Source: Strigamia acuminata
Lineage: Eukaryota; Arthropoda; Chilopoda; Geophilomorpha; Linotaeniidae
Direction of reading: 5' to 3'
Assembly: GCA_949358305.1 (NCBI GenBank)
Contig: OX442314.1
Location: 63,497,369 to 63,561,368, forward strand
Length of the DNA: 64,000 bases
Part shown: one piece after another, positions 19,799-31,556 of the stretch
How positions within the stretch are numbered: the first letter of the stretch is position 1
Layout of the letters: every line of letters starts with the position of its first letter
Position numbers and translations under genes: made by a program
Notes under the pieces: model-generated
Database searches by the model: none
What the model was told of the DNA's origin: nothing
Seen by the model: the letters and a program-made list of their open reading frames with translations, nothing else

Positions 19799-22700
19799 AA
19801 TGGCAGCCGGTAATAAGGCACCATCTGCAGAACCCCTGCTGAACCCGAGGCGAAGCATTTACTTAGGTGGAAAGGTTTAAATTGTTGCATTCCTACCCGG
19901 GGTTGGGACAAGAGCAAAGTAGCCCACTAATAACTACCTGCACGACATATTCGGCTGTAACGACCGAGTGGATGCTGTTTTTCTCTATTATAGTCATTTC
20001 CACGCTTGTTTGGTGGATTCCCAACGCGCGGAATTCCTCCTTCACGATTGCTGAAGGAAAATTCACTTTAATTTTTCATGTTGTTACGCGGTCGAAATTT
20101 GAGCAAATTTATCTGCATCGTGATCATGGGATCGTGAAGTGCGGAATATTTGTTCCTCGATGGGTTCGTCACGTCCCGAGTCCACAATCCAATCTTATCT
20201 CGAGAAAGATAAGATAATCTCAAGTACACAAGGGCGAGAGAGAGAGAGAGCACCATCAGTCAGCGTTTATACAAAGTTTCAAAACAAAAGACGCGAGTAA
20301 CAAATCGAATTTTCATTCATAAGAAAGTGACGAAATACGAAATGAATTTCTCATGTATATAAACGAGCAAAAAACGAAGAAAAAAAAAATTGCCCATTTT
20401 TTCCATTTATTCATTTTTTTCCCTTCCTTTTTCGGTCAACTGGAACTCATCTCTTTCGCCACTTGCACAAACCCGACTAACCTTTACTCCATACTTAATC
20501 TACAACCCGATAAAAACAAATTCACCAAATGTAACGACAACACATGGCTCGGTCCAACTTATGAACCAACCGGTGTTCGCGACCCCGGGTTTTTCTCGCA
20601 GGGATCGATGAAGTGAGGAAAAAGAAAGAGAGAACGAACGAAAAAAAAACTGCTGGAGATAAGAAGCGGAGGCGGTGAACGCGGGCGTCAATGTGTGGGA
20701 GCGACCATCCTAAGGCCTGAGACGCGATCTCCACTCCAGATTGAGCAAGTGTTGAATACAAAGGCCGACATTCAAGTGAACCGATTTCTTACCCTGACCC
20801 ATTTAAAAAAAAAAAGTTATGGACAAATCTATACACCTTTTCAAACCCCCCCCCCCCTCCCCAAAGAAAAAAACTTTTTCAAAATATTTTATAAAAAAAA
20901 AATATATGTATATATATATATATTTTTATTATTATAATTTTTTTTCTTCTTCCTAAGTTCTGTTTCCGCTCACTTTTATAATTAGATCAAAGCAAAACTG
21001 CAGACCGGGTGAGTTGAAAAGCGTCTTAAATTACACAAATAGACCTCCGAAAACATGGCATGTTCAATTTTTTTTTTATTTTTCCTTATTTTATATTTTT
21101 TCTTAAAGAAAACTGTCTTAAACGTCCATCTTAGGACTCATGTGTTGATTAGAGCAAAGCCAAGAACCCCTTTTGCTTTATCAATTGGCGAGAGAGAGAA
21201 AAGAGCAAGTCGTGGGTCAGGGAACGCGCTAATGAAAAGAGGAACGCCGCCTCGTTGCCTCGGGGTGGGCGAGGAGCGCGGCGCGTGGTGTTGTGGGACA
21301 AACAACTGGCTTTGAGTGCTAAACAAAAGCGGGCCAGCGCACGGCTCGCGAATATGAACGGAGCGAAGCAGGTCGTAATAAAAGGAGAGGAGCCAAAGCC
21401 AAAGCCACGAGGCAAGTTTGACATGATGCGAGTTGCACTCGTGGCCCCTTTTGCGCATGCCTCGCGTTTAAGTGAAAAATTGGTCGATATGGAATAAAGA
21501 AGTCGCTATCTCAGAAATCTCCTGCGCACAAAAATACTAATTTCACAATGAACCCATCAAAAAAGTGCAAGGTCGAAATGACTAACCAAGGTGTGCGCAT
21601 TTCTTTCCAATATTTTAATCTTATCTGTAGTTTCGTTCGCATTCCATTGATTCAGCGACATTCAAATATGTTATTTTGCTAAAACAGCAGATCCCGAGTT
21701 AAACCGATTATTCCGATGAATTAGATTACTACAAAGTAGATTATTGCGCATGCCATCTAGGATTTCGGTCAGATCGATTGCCATGTCATAATAAACATGT
21801 ATTTTGCCATTTGACTTCAAATTAACATTTTTATTCTGATTGATTTGTGACGGTTAAACTTAAACTTGACTAATTACAGTAGAATAAATATTGAATTTAT
21901 TTACAATCATATATCGACTTTATACTGTGTACATGATGAGTATTCATCGTCAACATAACGCACAAAACACAGGCTTTCCTTCTTGACAACAAATCAAGCC
22001 ATAAGGTGCTACAATTGAGCAATTATACTGTTTGCGGCAGCCACTTTTTCCTTATAAAAACTCCCGATACACGTATAAGTGTGGTGGAACTTAGCTTACA
22101 GGAGGATAACTGGAAATAGCGCAACCAATCCGGTAATTTGCCCAAAAAATTGCAAATGGCGACTACTTGTGATTGCCGCCATTTGCAATTCTCCACATCA
22201 AGCAGAACAGGCACACGTAATAATTTATCGGTAAGTTTGATTGTTTAAATATTATTTATTTTATGAAGCCATGGCAACAAAGAGTTAATCGTAAAATTTG
22301 CGGGAATCACGGAAAAAACTTTGAGCAAATTTTTAGAATTATAAGGGAAAAATGCATACCGTAAATCATAATTTTTCTCTTTTCCGTTACACTATTTATA
22401 ACATAAAATTAAGCATAACTAGAAAGGAAAAGTCGCAGCCGCAATCGTCCAGTATAGGATAGGGATGTAAAATGGACATCCATTTGGATTTGGATGTCGT
22501 TCTTTAAGTGCAAATATTGCCATAATTTTGTGTCAAGTTTTTCAGATTATTTCCAGAACTGTTTTGATTAGCAGTTCTGGCAAAATAGACAGTTTAATGA
22601 ATAATTGTGTTAAATAAGTAAATCATTGTGGTTTTAAATTTAGAATTGCGTCTGGTTCCATCCAGAGGGTGGCTTCACTGTTTGTTTGTGTTTGTCTTTG

Positions 22701-24461
22701 GGTTGTTTCAATCAGATGTTGTGTGTTTGGGTTTGGTTATTGTCACTTTTTCTGCTGACTTGTATTTCCCCCCCTCCCTTTCAGATTTACGACGGCAGCT
22801 CGAATTTGACCCATTTGTTGCATTTATTTATTATTATTGTACACAGTACACACCGGCTGGTTCCAAAGTGCAGACAAATCACTTCTAATTTTTCTTTTTA
22901 ATTCCAGCAATTCGCCATTTAATAAAGAAAAAAATCAATCGCTGACACATTTGATTGACACTTCTCACCCCCAGTTTTTCCACGCAACTAATTTCTAAAA
23001 ATTTCTATCATATTTCTTTTTAATTTCACACCTCACACCTAACTGCTTCCTAGCCGAATCGATTGCATGAATCAGTGGCACTTTTCTGATGACTTCATTT
23101 TCCCCGCACCCTGGATTCAGCATTTGATGAACGGCCCCTCCATCCACTGCACACTCATCCGCCGTCACCCCCACCCTACACCCCCCCACGGACTCGCAAC
23201 ACAAAAATCTTTCATCTCGAAGGTTATAATTTAATTGTATTCCCTTTGTCTCTCTTAATCCATTTGTTTGCACTCACAAACAGCACGCGACGCACACTCA
23301 CTCACTCACTCGTCTATTAATAAGCCACACGGGGCACCGAGCACGCGCAATTACTAAATCACAAATACTGAATCCCCCCCCTCCCGACTCCAAAACTGAC
23401 CTCTCATTAGATTAACCCCCCTCCCTCACCCACTGGGTCAGTCCGAGGGGGGTAAAGACATAAACGCACAATGGCAAGACCAATTTCCGATTATCGCATC
23501 CCCTGACTAATCCTCACAATAGAAACATCAACTCGCTTCCCGCATTCGATCATCGGTCGCGGGAATAAAGTGGACACACACACATGAGCGACTCTCACCC
23601 CAGACCGCTTTTCTTTCTTCGGACACGTCGAGAAACGAGCTAAACCTCAGAGTCCCCTTCCTCCCTCCTGCTGCACCTTTATCCGCGCGGTAGACAAGAT
23701 GGCGGCACCTGCTTCCACTTGCTTCATTTGTCCCATTCACAGCCCACGCTCGAGTGCTTTCACCAGTGGAGAGGAGACTGCAGAGTTGAAGGTGTTGGCA
23801 GGAGGAAAGTGGGGTGTCCAGGTGAAACGGATAGCCTGGCAGTTGGCATAGATGGACTCGGCCGGAATGCGAAACTCGATATCGGCAAGAATTCTCACAC
23901 GATGACAAAATTAAGGTTCAATTGATGTCAACTGCGCGTTCACACCTTGGGAGAATGGGAAAGAAGAAGGAGGAGGAAGGGGAGAAGAGGAATTTTTGCT
24001 ACCGTTTTCAAAATCGGATATCTCGATTCCAGATCAACTTCCGGCGTCTGTGAAAATATCTGTAATTGAGGGGTATCAAACGACGTGCATTTTCCTCGCT
24101 CCAATAAGCAATTTCTGGTGTGTAAAACTCCTGCGAGGAGGGTGTGGGCTCAACGCTTGGTCGGATGAAATGAAATTGGCACAAAAACCCATAGAAGAAA
24201 AAAAAGAGAGTACGGGTGGAAAACCTTTCATCAAAAATCTCCTTTTAACGGATCTAGTGGATCTCAAGCGCGTCCTACATACACTCTAAACACTATTTGC
24301 ATCAACAACAACTCTCCAGACTTAAGCTTGCGTATATATTTGTTTTGTTTTCTTTATTCTTTTGACGGATAGGAAAATCATGCGCAAATTATGCGAAATG
24401 CGCACTTGTCGAATATACAGTGATTTCTTCTCATTTGTCTCGTGTTGAAAGTATACGATAT
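19799..24461. other. Non-coding stretch
   Basis: No supported gene. At 20,190-20,262 GATA motifs (TTATCT, AGATAAGATAA), a (GA)n run and CATCAGTC form a possible TATA-less promoter. Elsewhere there are (AT)n near 20,900, poly-C runs (20,848; 22,770; 23,170; 23,375) and (ACTC)n near 23,297. The interval 23.5-23.9 kb is somewhat GC-richer without a clear frame. Confidence 0.4.
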
Positions 24462-25217
24462 TGTTACGTGGATTTGGGGTTGTTAATCTTTCACGTAACT
24501 TATGTTTAATATTTGAAGGACTCAGACGTTTGTTCGTATGAAAATATGTGCTTTATTAAAACCAGTCGGACATTTGCTAAGTGCAAATGTTTGATGTTAA
24601 CTTAATCAATGGAATTCTTACAGATATTACACTGCCTTTAAATTATAAGATTTAAACTAAGTTATACAAAATAAAGCAATCAAATCAAATCAAACTAATA
24701 TTAAACCAGTTGCCTAGCCCCTCAATCCCAAAAGACTGACATTTTTCCACCAATATCTCCATACCAGCAAGCTTCACGAAAATGACAAAAGAATTAAGAA
24801 AATCAGGAAAAAATAATATTTTTCTTGTTTATTTTTTGAATTTCCAAGAATGTAAAAATTGCAGCCCTCGTGGGATCTACGAGTGAAGTGGTGCACAAAA
24901 CAGCCGGAATTAGCCCTATGGGTTTTGCAGGGCGAATCGGGCGGCCGGCAATGGTCACATAAAATAAAGGCACTCTTGAAATATTGACCACCAGCTCGAA
25001 TAGGCGAAACATGCAAAGCTTTCGGGGTTTTGTGATCTGTGAATGTGATCAGGACCGGAACCCTGATTCCAAGCCATTGCACAATTAGCCCAAGATTGCC
25101 ATGTCCATCTGCCGTCGCCGTCACGCGATTAACTGCCGCGAGGACTGGCCGGACCCTTTCCACGAACGTTTAAACGACCTTCGAGTGAACCAGGTGCCAT
25201 TCGAACTCAACCTAACA
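24462..25217 (-). repeat. Putative solo LTR (756 bp) with ATAT target duplication
   Basis: Begins TGTTACG and ends CCTAACA, so the termini form a TGTTA/TAACA inverted repeat. It is flanked on both sides by ATAT (24458-24461 and 25218-25221), the 4-bp duplication size typical of gypsy elements. A minus-strand AATAAA lies at 24552-24557. No gag or pol sequence is attached, as expected after LTR-LTR recombination. ATAT is low-complexity, so chance is possible. Confidence 0.5.
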
Positions 25218-25221
25218 ATAT

Positions 25222-28200
25222 AATTGCTCATTTTATATATTTTTTTTACAACTTTTATTTTATTTTTTTTTTACTTTTTCGTTTTCGTCGCCTTTAATTC
25301 TAATTTCTAGCCAATAACAGCTTAGGATGTCAATTATTACCCTCCACTGACTTGTGTCAATCACATTTGTGCCCGAAGGCATTGTGAGCTGCTGTTTTGA
25401 GGTTTGCAACTTCACTTTAATCTACAAATGTCAAACTTTATCATTTCGCTCAAATACTTTTACATGGAATCGCAATTACACTTATGTACATGCAGAAATA
25501 TACATACCCGAGCCAATGCGGGATAAACAACATTTCATTTTTATAATATTTTATTCCAGAAAAAAATAAAGAAAAAAAAAATTCAATTATTTTTAGCACT
25601 GACTACACGACTCCATACCCGAGTCAGGAACCACCAATGCACCGAATCAATCCAAGTTTTAAATAATTTACTCTACATTCCAACGGCGGTACGGCTCATT
25701 TCCTTTTAAATTTTATATATACATATCTCGTACTATATATAATATAAAAAAAAATTTTAAAAAGATAAAAAAAGAAACCTATCTAGCCTAGAAACAAAAA
25801 AAAAATCAATTTTTTTAAAGCGTTACGAACGAGATTGTCTCATTTCCAATAAAAATCACCAAAACCAAATAATTAAATTCCCCAAAATTCAACCGTTCAG
25901 AGCCCAACCAAGATGGCGTCCACCGCACACGTGATCATCTGATCAAAGATAATAACTATGTTTAGCACTAAAAATACATTTTAATTGCATTCGGCAATAA
26001 AAAAATGATAATTTTATGACACTCGACTCCTTAAAATAAAGACGAAAAAAAATGTGTCTCCCAACTTTGGCGTTGAATATCCATAAAAAAAGTAAGGCGC
26101 CTGTTGTACACATGGCTTATAATGAAGGCTAAGGCGAGGGTTAAGGCACTGATGTTCATTCTCTTGACTGCACTTCAAGAAAGACTCCTTGTGTGGACCC
26201 CCTCTTCCTTCCTTTCCATCTGGCTTCACTCGCAGAAAGCAGTCAGTGCCAACTTAGCTCGACAACAAGATTCGCAGCAAATAGCTCACCTATTCCAGGT
26301 GCACACACACAGCGGGGATCGCATGCAACCTGCTTAATGCCCCCCCAACTCCAGGTGAGGCCTCGGCCACCCCTCGCCTTGGGGAGGTGATGAAGACCAC
26401 TTCTCGTGCTATGGATAGCGCGATTTTTATCTCTCTCATTGGCTCAGCACTAGGCGCATTCAAAACGAACCACGTGTACCTAGTGTTAGGCCTTGTCACC
26501 GTATTTAACACGAGAACATCGTGTAAAATCCCGTTTTGACAAAAATAACACGGCTTCTGAAAAGTCGAGTTTTGTTCGAAAATATATTTAACAAAATATG
26601 GCTTTTTACTTATTGCATTCGAAAAATGTGTAGCCTTTTATTTGTACATTAAATAATGCATTCATAATACAAATGGAAAAATGCATTTAATTCTTTTTAA
26701 TAAAAACGCAAAGTAATATAGACGTTTTCAATTGCAATACTGTATTTCAATGTATTTGGATGCGAGGAAAACAAAAGTAGCTCTAATTCTCGTGTTGTGT
26801 TGCCAGCGAAGAAAGACCATAAGCAAAGTCCAGATTCAGGTGTGAGGAAAAAAGCGTCAAAAATGAGTGGGAGATATCTCACTTGTAAACGAAGACGAAT
26901 CGGAGCGATCTCGTTGGTTTAATTTAGAGGGAAAGAAAAATGTGAGGAATTCGCAGCGGAAGGAATACATCATCATCACCATGTACATGCGACCATGCAA
27001 CCACGCACCATGATGCGACATGAATAAAGTGGAAGAAATACATCTCAATATATACAAAGGAGCGGAGCCAACGCATTGGATGTGGGTAGGGGGGAAAGGA
27101 AGTGGGCTTGGAGGGGAACGAGAGAGAGAGAAGTGAATAAAGTATAAATCGGGGGGAAAGCACAAAAGTTGCTTTCAGTCAGGTTTGGACAACACTTTGT
27201 TGGAGGGGCCATACACAACGAGTTTGAATAAGGGTCTCCTCGCGTGCGAGAAGCCTCCGTGTTTTTTACAAGGTTAATCCATAAATTTCTCAACCATACC
27301 TGTAATTAACGAGAGAATATAGCCGACCGTTAATTTATTGGGTGCCTCGAGAAAGAATGTGGACAAAGGGAAAGGGTTTTTGTCAACTGTAAATCAGCAG
27401 TGGGAAATAAAAAATAATGTTCGCTCAATCGGCTTTATGGGCTCGTTAACACGAGTTTTCCTCGATTTATTCGGGAAAATGAATTTTTACTTTAAATTCG
27501 ACAATCTCTCAACCTTTACTCCGGAATTTAAACGAACGAAACGATTAATTCCTGACCTTCGCGACACCAGGCACGCCGCAACACATCATTAATAACAAAA
27601 TCAATAACAATATTCACAAAACCGATTGCAAAATGCAAACAAACGCGAACAAAGGGCCAAATCAGCTAAATCCGCAATTTTCTTTCACTTGCAAAGTCCA
27701 AGTGGGTGCAATTGGGATCTAGCACAAACCCATAGCCGAACAACTTCCCCAATTAAGGGCGTATCCGTAAAACAAACCCTCTCGAAGAAAGACGACCTGT
27801 GCACACAGCAAAATGATGATAATCACCAATCCGCTGTCCCCTCCTCGCTAATTATCAACAATTGTCTCGTGATTCAAGGTTTCCCAGCAGCAGCAATGGT
27901 CAAGGCCATTCAGACCTTAAAATGTCTCTCACAAATCATAATTTATCGAGTTATTTCACTCGGGTGTTAAGGGTTAGTGCGTCTACCTTCAAACACATGA
28001 TAAATAATAATAATGGCGTAACCCAAAGGATTTTTTTCTTCTTTTTTCTTCGTTTTATTTTCTCTTTGAGTTCTTTTCATCGTGGCCATAAATTAATCTA
28101 TTAAATCAATAGAGAAACGGGGCAAACTCATGGCTAATGAACCCTTTTGCAACCGAGTCCAGCTGTCGCCCAGCCTGCTAATGAAGTCTGTGCTCTCCCC

Positions 28201-28732
28201 CTTGCGGCAGCTGCTAAAATGCAAGTCTTTGTATTCTGGTGGTGGGGAAGCCAAAGCGAGGTGTCGACCAGGGTCATTAGGGGTTTTAGAGGTAGCCCCA
28301 GTATGGAGTTGAGGTTACCTTGGCTGGATCAGGTTTCCATCAGCAGCACGGGGGTAATAAGAGATGGTCTCGGTGTTCAAAGGAGTGTGCAAAAATGGGA
28401 TGTATTTCACTCGTGAGTGGGAAATTGAGATGACTTAACAGCTAATGGGTGGATTTTCTAGGATTAGATCTCCAAATCCCCCAGTCTCATATCACTAACA
28501 TCAAATGGCGTATCATGTGGAAAAGTGAGATTTTAGCATATTAGAATAAAGATTATTATTTTAACTTCTATGTACTTCGCTTTTTTTTTGCATGCGCAAA
28601 GCTTCCGAAAAAACTTGTTCGCGCAGTTTGTCATGTTTAACCAATTTACACCTTGGACTATTCACAGTGTGATTTAATCCATTAATCCAGGATGACGCGG
28701 CACAAGCCAATGGATGAACAGAAGCCATGCAT
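25222..28732. other. Non-coding stretch with one promoter-like site
   Basis: AT-rich DNA with poly-A/T runs (25.25, 25.56, 25.8 kb). The strongest signal is TATAAA at 27143-27148 with TCAGT at 27175-27179 (annotated separately). No open frame with domains; no RNA gene. Confidence 0.45.
27143..27179 (+). promoter_or_regulatory. Candidate core promoter (TATA + initiator)
   Basis: TATAAAT at 27143 and the arthropod-type initiator TCAGT with its A at 27177, 34 bp from the first T of the TATA box, inside the functional window. A (GA)n tract lies just upstream. A possible first exon could run to an AAG|GTTAAT donor near 27,272. No coding sequence is attached, so this remains a candidate. Confidence 0.35.
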
Positions 28733-29262
28733 TTTGAAATTTCTTGTGGATTTGGAATTTCTTGTGCATTTGGAATTTCTTGTGGATTTGGAATTTCTTG
28801 TGGATTTGGAATTTCTTGTAGATTTGGAATTTCTTGTGGATTTGGAATTTCTTGTGGATTTCTGGAATTTCCTATGGATTTCGGAATTTCCTATGGATTT
28901 TGGAATTTCCTAAGGATTTCTGGAATTTCCTATGGATTTCTGGAATTTCCTATGGATTTCTGGAATTTCCTATGGATTTCTGAAATTTCCTATGGATTTC
29001 TGGAATTTCCTATGGATTTCTGGAATTTCCTATGGATTTCTGAAATTTCCTATGGATTTCTGGAATTTCCTATAGATTTCTGGAATTTTCTATGGATTTC
29101 TGAAATTTCCTACGGATTTCTGGAATTTCCTATGGATTTCTGGAATTTCCTATGGATATCTAGAATTTCCTATGGATATCTAGAATTTCCTATGGATATC
29201 TAGAATTTCTTATGAATGTCTGGAATTTATTATGGATTTCTGGAATTTACTATGAATTTTAT
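28733..29262 (+). repeat. Minisatellite with 18-bp then 20-bp period
   Basis: Starts with about seven copies of an 18-bp unit (TTTGGAATTTCTTGTGGA) and from about 28,860 changes to roughly eighteen copies of a 20-bp unit (TGGAATTTCCTATGGATTTC). The edge copies are more diverged, for example TGGATATC near 29,155-29,210. A plus-strand frame stays open through most of it only because the unit has no stop in the frames used. Confidence 0.9.
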
Positions 29263-30685
29263 ATGGATGTGCTTTTAACTTGATACAGTTCTTGTATATT
29301 TGTTGAAATGTGAATTGATTTCTTTTTTTAACAGTTCCGCATCTTTTCGTGAGGTTTCGATCAATCATTCATTTTAAAGTCTGAAAGATTTCCAGTATAG
29401 ATTTAATAGATCTTTGGATTTGTAGTAAATTTATTGGCTTTGTTTGACATAAATAGATTTATTCCGTATACTCGCGGTCAAGCACTACGACTAAAACGAA
29501 GATTTATGCAAATAGCTAACCCCTCACTGATACAGACATATGCATGCAGATCCAGGTCTTTTTCTAGATTGCCAATCCGGATCCGCAAATGAATAGAATT
29601 CTTGGAATTCGTTTACAGCCCGGGTTTGCTTAGTCGTTCCCCACATATATAAATAGGCGTGGATCAAGATTTAAAACGCCGGTTTAATTATAAAATCAAT
29701 AGAAGGCTCAACACGAGAAGAATACACACAATTCCGGACAACGTTTTCAATGCGACCAGATTAATATTACACAACAAACATAACCATGTGCAGAAAATCG
29801 AAAAGCGTTCGGTTATATTCCAGCTCAAAGACCTGCAATTCCAACAAATTTCTCGTGCAAACAAAAGAATCTGCGCGCATTTTCTGCCGCGAGAACCCGG
29901 CGTGAATTATGTATCAGTTGCGTTAATTTGTGTGCAATTTGAGTTGCTCAGAGGTCTTGCAGTAATAATTCGAACAAGTAATCTTCACCCAAAATACCAT
30001 TCTGTGAAAAAAGGAGAAGAAGAAGGAGGAAAAAAAAATAGAAAAAGCTAACTTATTTACTGGCCGAGCACAAGCACTGAACACGTTTTCCATCTGCTTT
30101 GCTTTAAACCTCTCTAAGGAAATTCGGATTGTAGCACAAAATGTGAAACCCCAGTGGCCATTGAGGGACCCATCAGAATCTCGATGGAACCACTAACAAA
30201 TTGAGGAACGAGTTTCCCTTCAGGGAGTTTTTATACAGAACGTGGTGCAGAAAAAGAAAAAAAATAGTTGCAGCAGACCACTTTAAGAAAAAAAAGGGTT
30301 CGCCATTGATGTATAATGTAAACATTGGTTTAAGGCATCATGTGGCGACTGTCAAATGAGTCAAGCGACTATTAATTTATGCACTGCGCGATTAAATCTC
30401 GATGGCAATGCAGATTTAATGAGTGTCAGTGTGATTTCCATAAAATCTTTTAAAAAAAAAACACAAATTAATTTTAACTTTTATAAGAATTAATCGACAC
30501 ATGTAGGGCAGAAATTGAAGCAATTTACGAAGAAAAAAAAATTAAAATAAGTAGAAGGTCGAAAAGAGCATCGATAATTCTGAATTGAATGCAAAGTTAA
30601 AGTTGGCTCGCAGGCAAGCCCCCCTGCTGCACATTTTCTTCATCCAATTCCGATGCCCTTCAAGGTTCCTTCTCTTTGTTTATTA
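29263..30685. other. Non-coding stretch left of element B
   Basis: AT-rich. A 130-codon plus frame at 29,659-30,051 has no recognisable domain, ends in a Lys/Glu-rich simple tract and lacks splice or promoter support. I treat it as chance. Confidence 0.45.
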
Positions 30686-30689
30686 CATA
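30686..30689. repeat. Target site duplication of element B, left (CATA)
   Basis: CATA directly precedes the TG of the left LTR and recurs at 43555-43558 after the right LTR. Because the LTR ends in ACA, the duplication can also be read as 5-bp ACATA. Confidence 0.8.
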
Positions 30690-31509
30690 TGTCGCGTCCT
30701 ACTTGGTATAGGTTTAAATAGCGCTAACGTGTAATACTTTACCTGTGATCAATTATGTAAATACCCAAATGAATACCAAATGTATGTAAATAAACAGGTA
30801 ATTTATTCACCAGGCTTTATGCCTTTAAAATACACTCAGTAATAATTCTAGAGTCGACGTGGTCAGCGTCGAACAAAGGATTTCTCAAGATGGCGTCGTC
30901 GATTCCGCGTGGTCGGCGGAACAAAGGCGGCGTCTCGAGTTGTCGTTAATTCGTCACGGATTCGTCTTCACGGACGCGGTGGAATGCTCTTTCGAGTCTT
31001 CTATCCGTGCCTGTTGTCTAGGGTTTGTTTAGCGTCGCAGAGGCCTCGTCTAGGAACTTTGGGGTTCCCTACAAAGCACTCGGACACTTACTTCGGCGAA
31101 TAATCGTCTGGGCGATTATTCTGGGTGATTTCACAAGGGCTATTCTCGTGCTTTCGCAGGAATAGCTCGCAAGTGACTTCGTGAGAGTTACAGTTTGCAC
31201 TTTACTCAGCGATCCTCGATCAATCCTAACTTGTAGTTGAAGTTGGCCTGACGGTGAGGTAGTTGCTGTGTTCTTGGTGTCGTTTGTGTAAGTTCTGTCT
31301 TTAGGCGGGAAACACAGCCTTTTATGCAGTGGGGTGAAGGGCCGGCGATCAACCAATGGGGGCTGACCACCAGCCGCTTCCTCCCCCTCGGGGCACACAC
31401 CTGCCATGGGGAGGTGGAGCCAACTCGGGGGGGAACGACTCTTTAATCATAGTGACTCATAGGACAAGTATCCGCCCTGGGGGGACACTTATCCAACTGG
31501 GTCACCACA
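30690..31509 (-). repeat. 3' LTR of element B (820 bp)
   Basis: Plus-strand TGTCGCGTCC...GGTCACCACA, repeated exactly at 42735-43554. In element orientation: TGTGGTGACC start, a TATA-like CATAAAAGG at 31318-31326, AATAAA at 30802-30807 and a GCGACA end. Short open frames inside it (30,909-31,407) are not genes. Confidence 0.95.
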
Positions 31510-31525
31510 CGTCCCTCCTCCAGCT
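31510..31525 (-). promoter_or_regulatory. Polypurine tract of element B
   Basis: Minus-strand GGAGGAGGGACG directly abuts the 3' LTR, where the plus-strand DNA primer is expected. It is short and interrupted by one C, but it is the only purine run at that position. Confidence 0.6.
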
Positions 31526-31556
31526 TCGATCTCGGATCGGAGCGATCTCAATTTTC

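Noticed and set aside
28727-29203. A 158-codon plus-strand frame of Phe/Gly/Ile/Ser and then Phe/Trp/Met repeats
   Set aside because: It is the translation of a minisatellite whose unit lacks stops. The period change breaks any protein repeat.
29659-30051. A 130-codon plus-strand frame
   Set aside because: No domain, ends in simple Lys/Glu-rich sequence, and no promoter, splice site or repeat support.
30909-31407. Short open frames repeated in both LTRs of element B (also at 42,954-43,452)
   Set aside because: They duplicate because the LTRs do. They overlap on opposite strands and have no domain.
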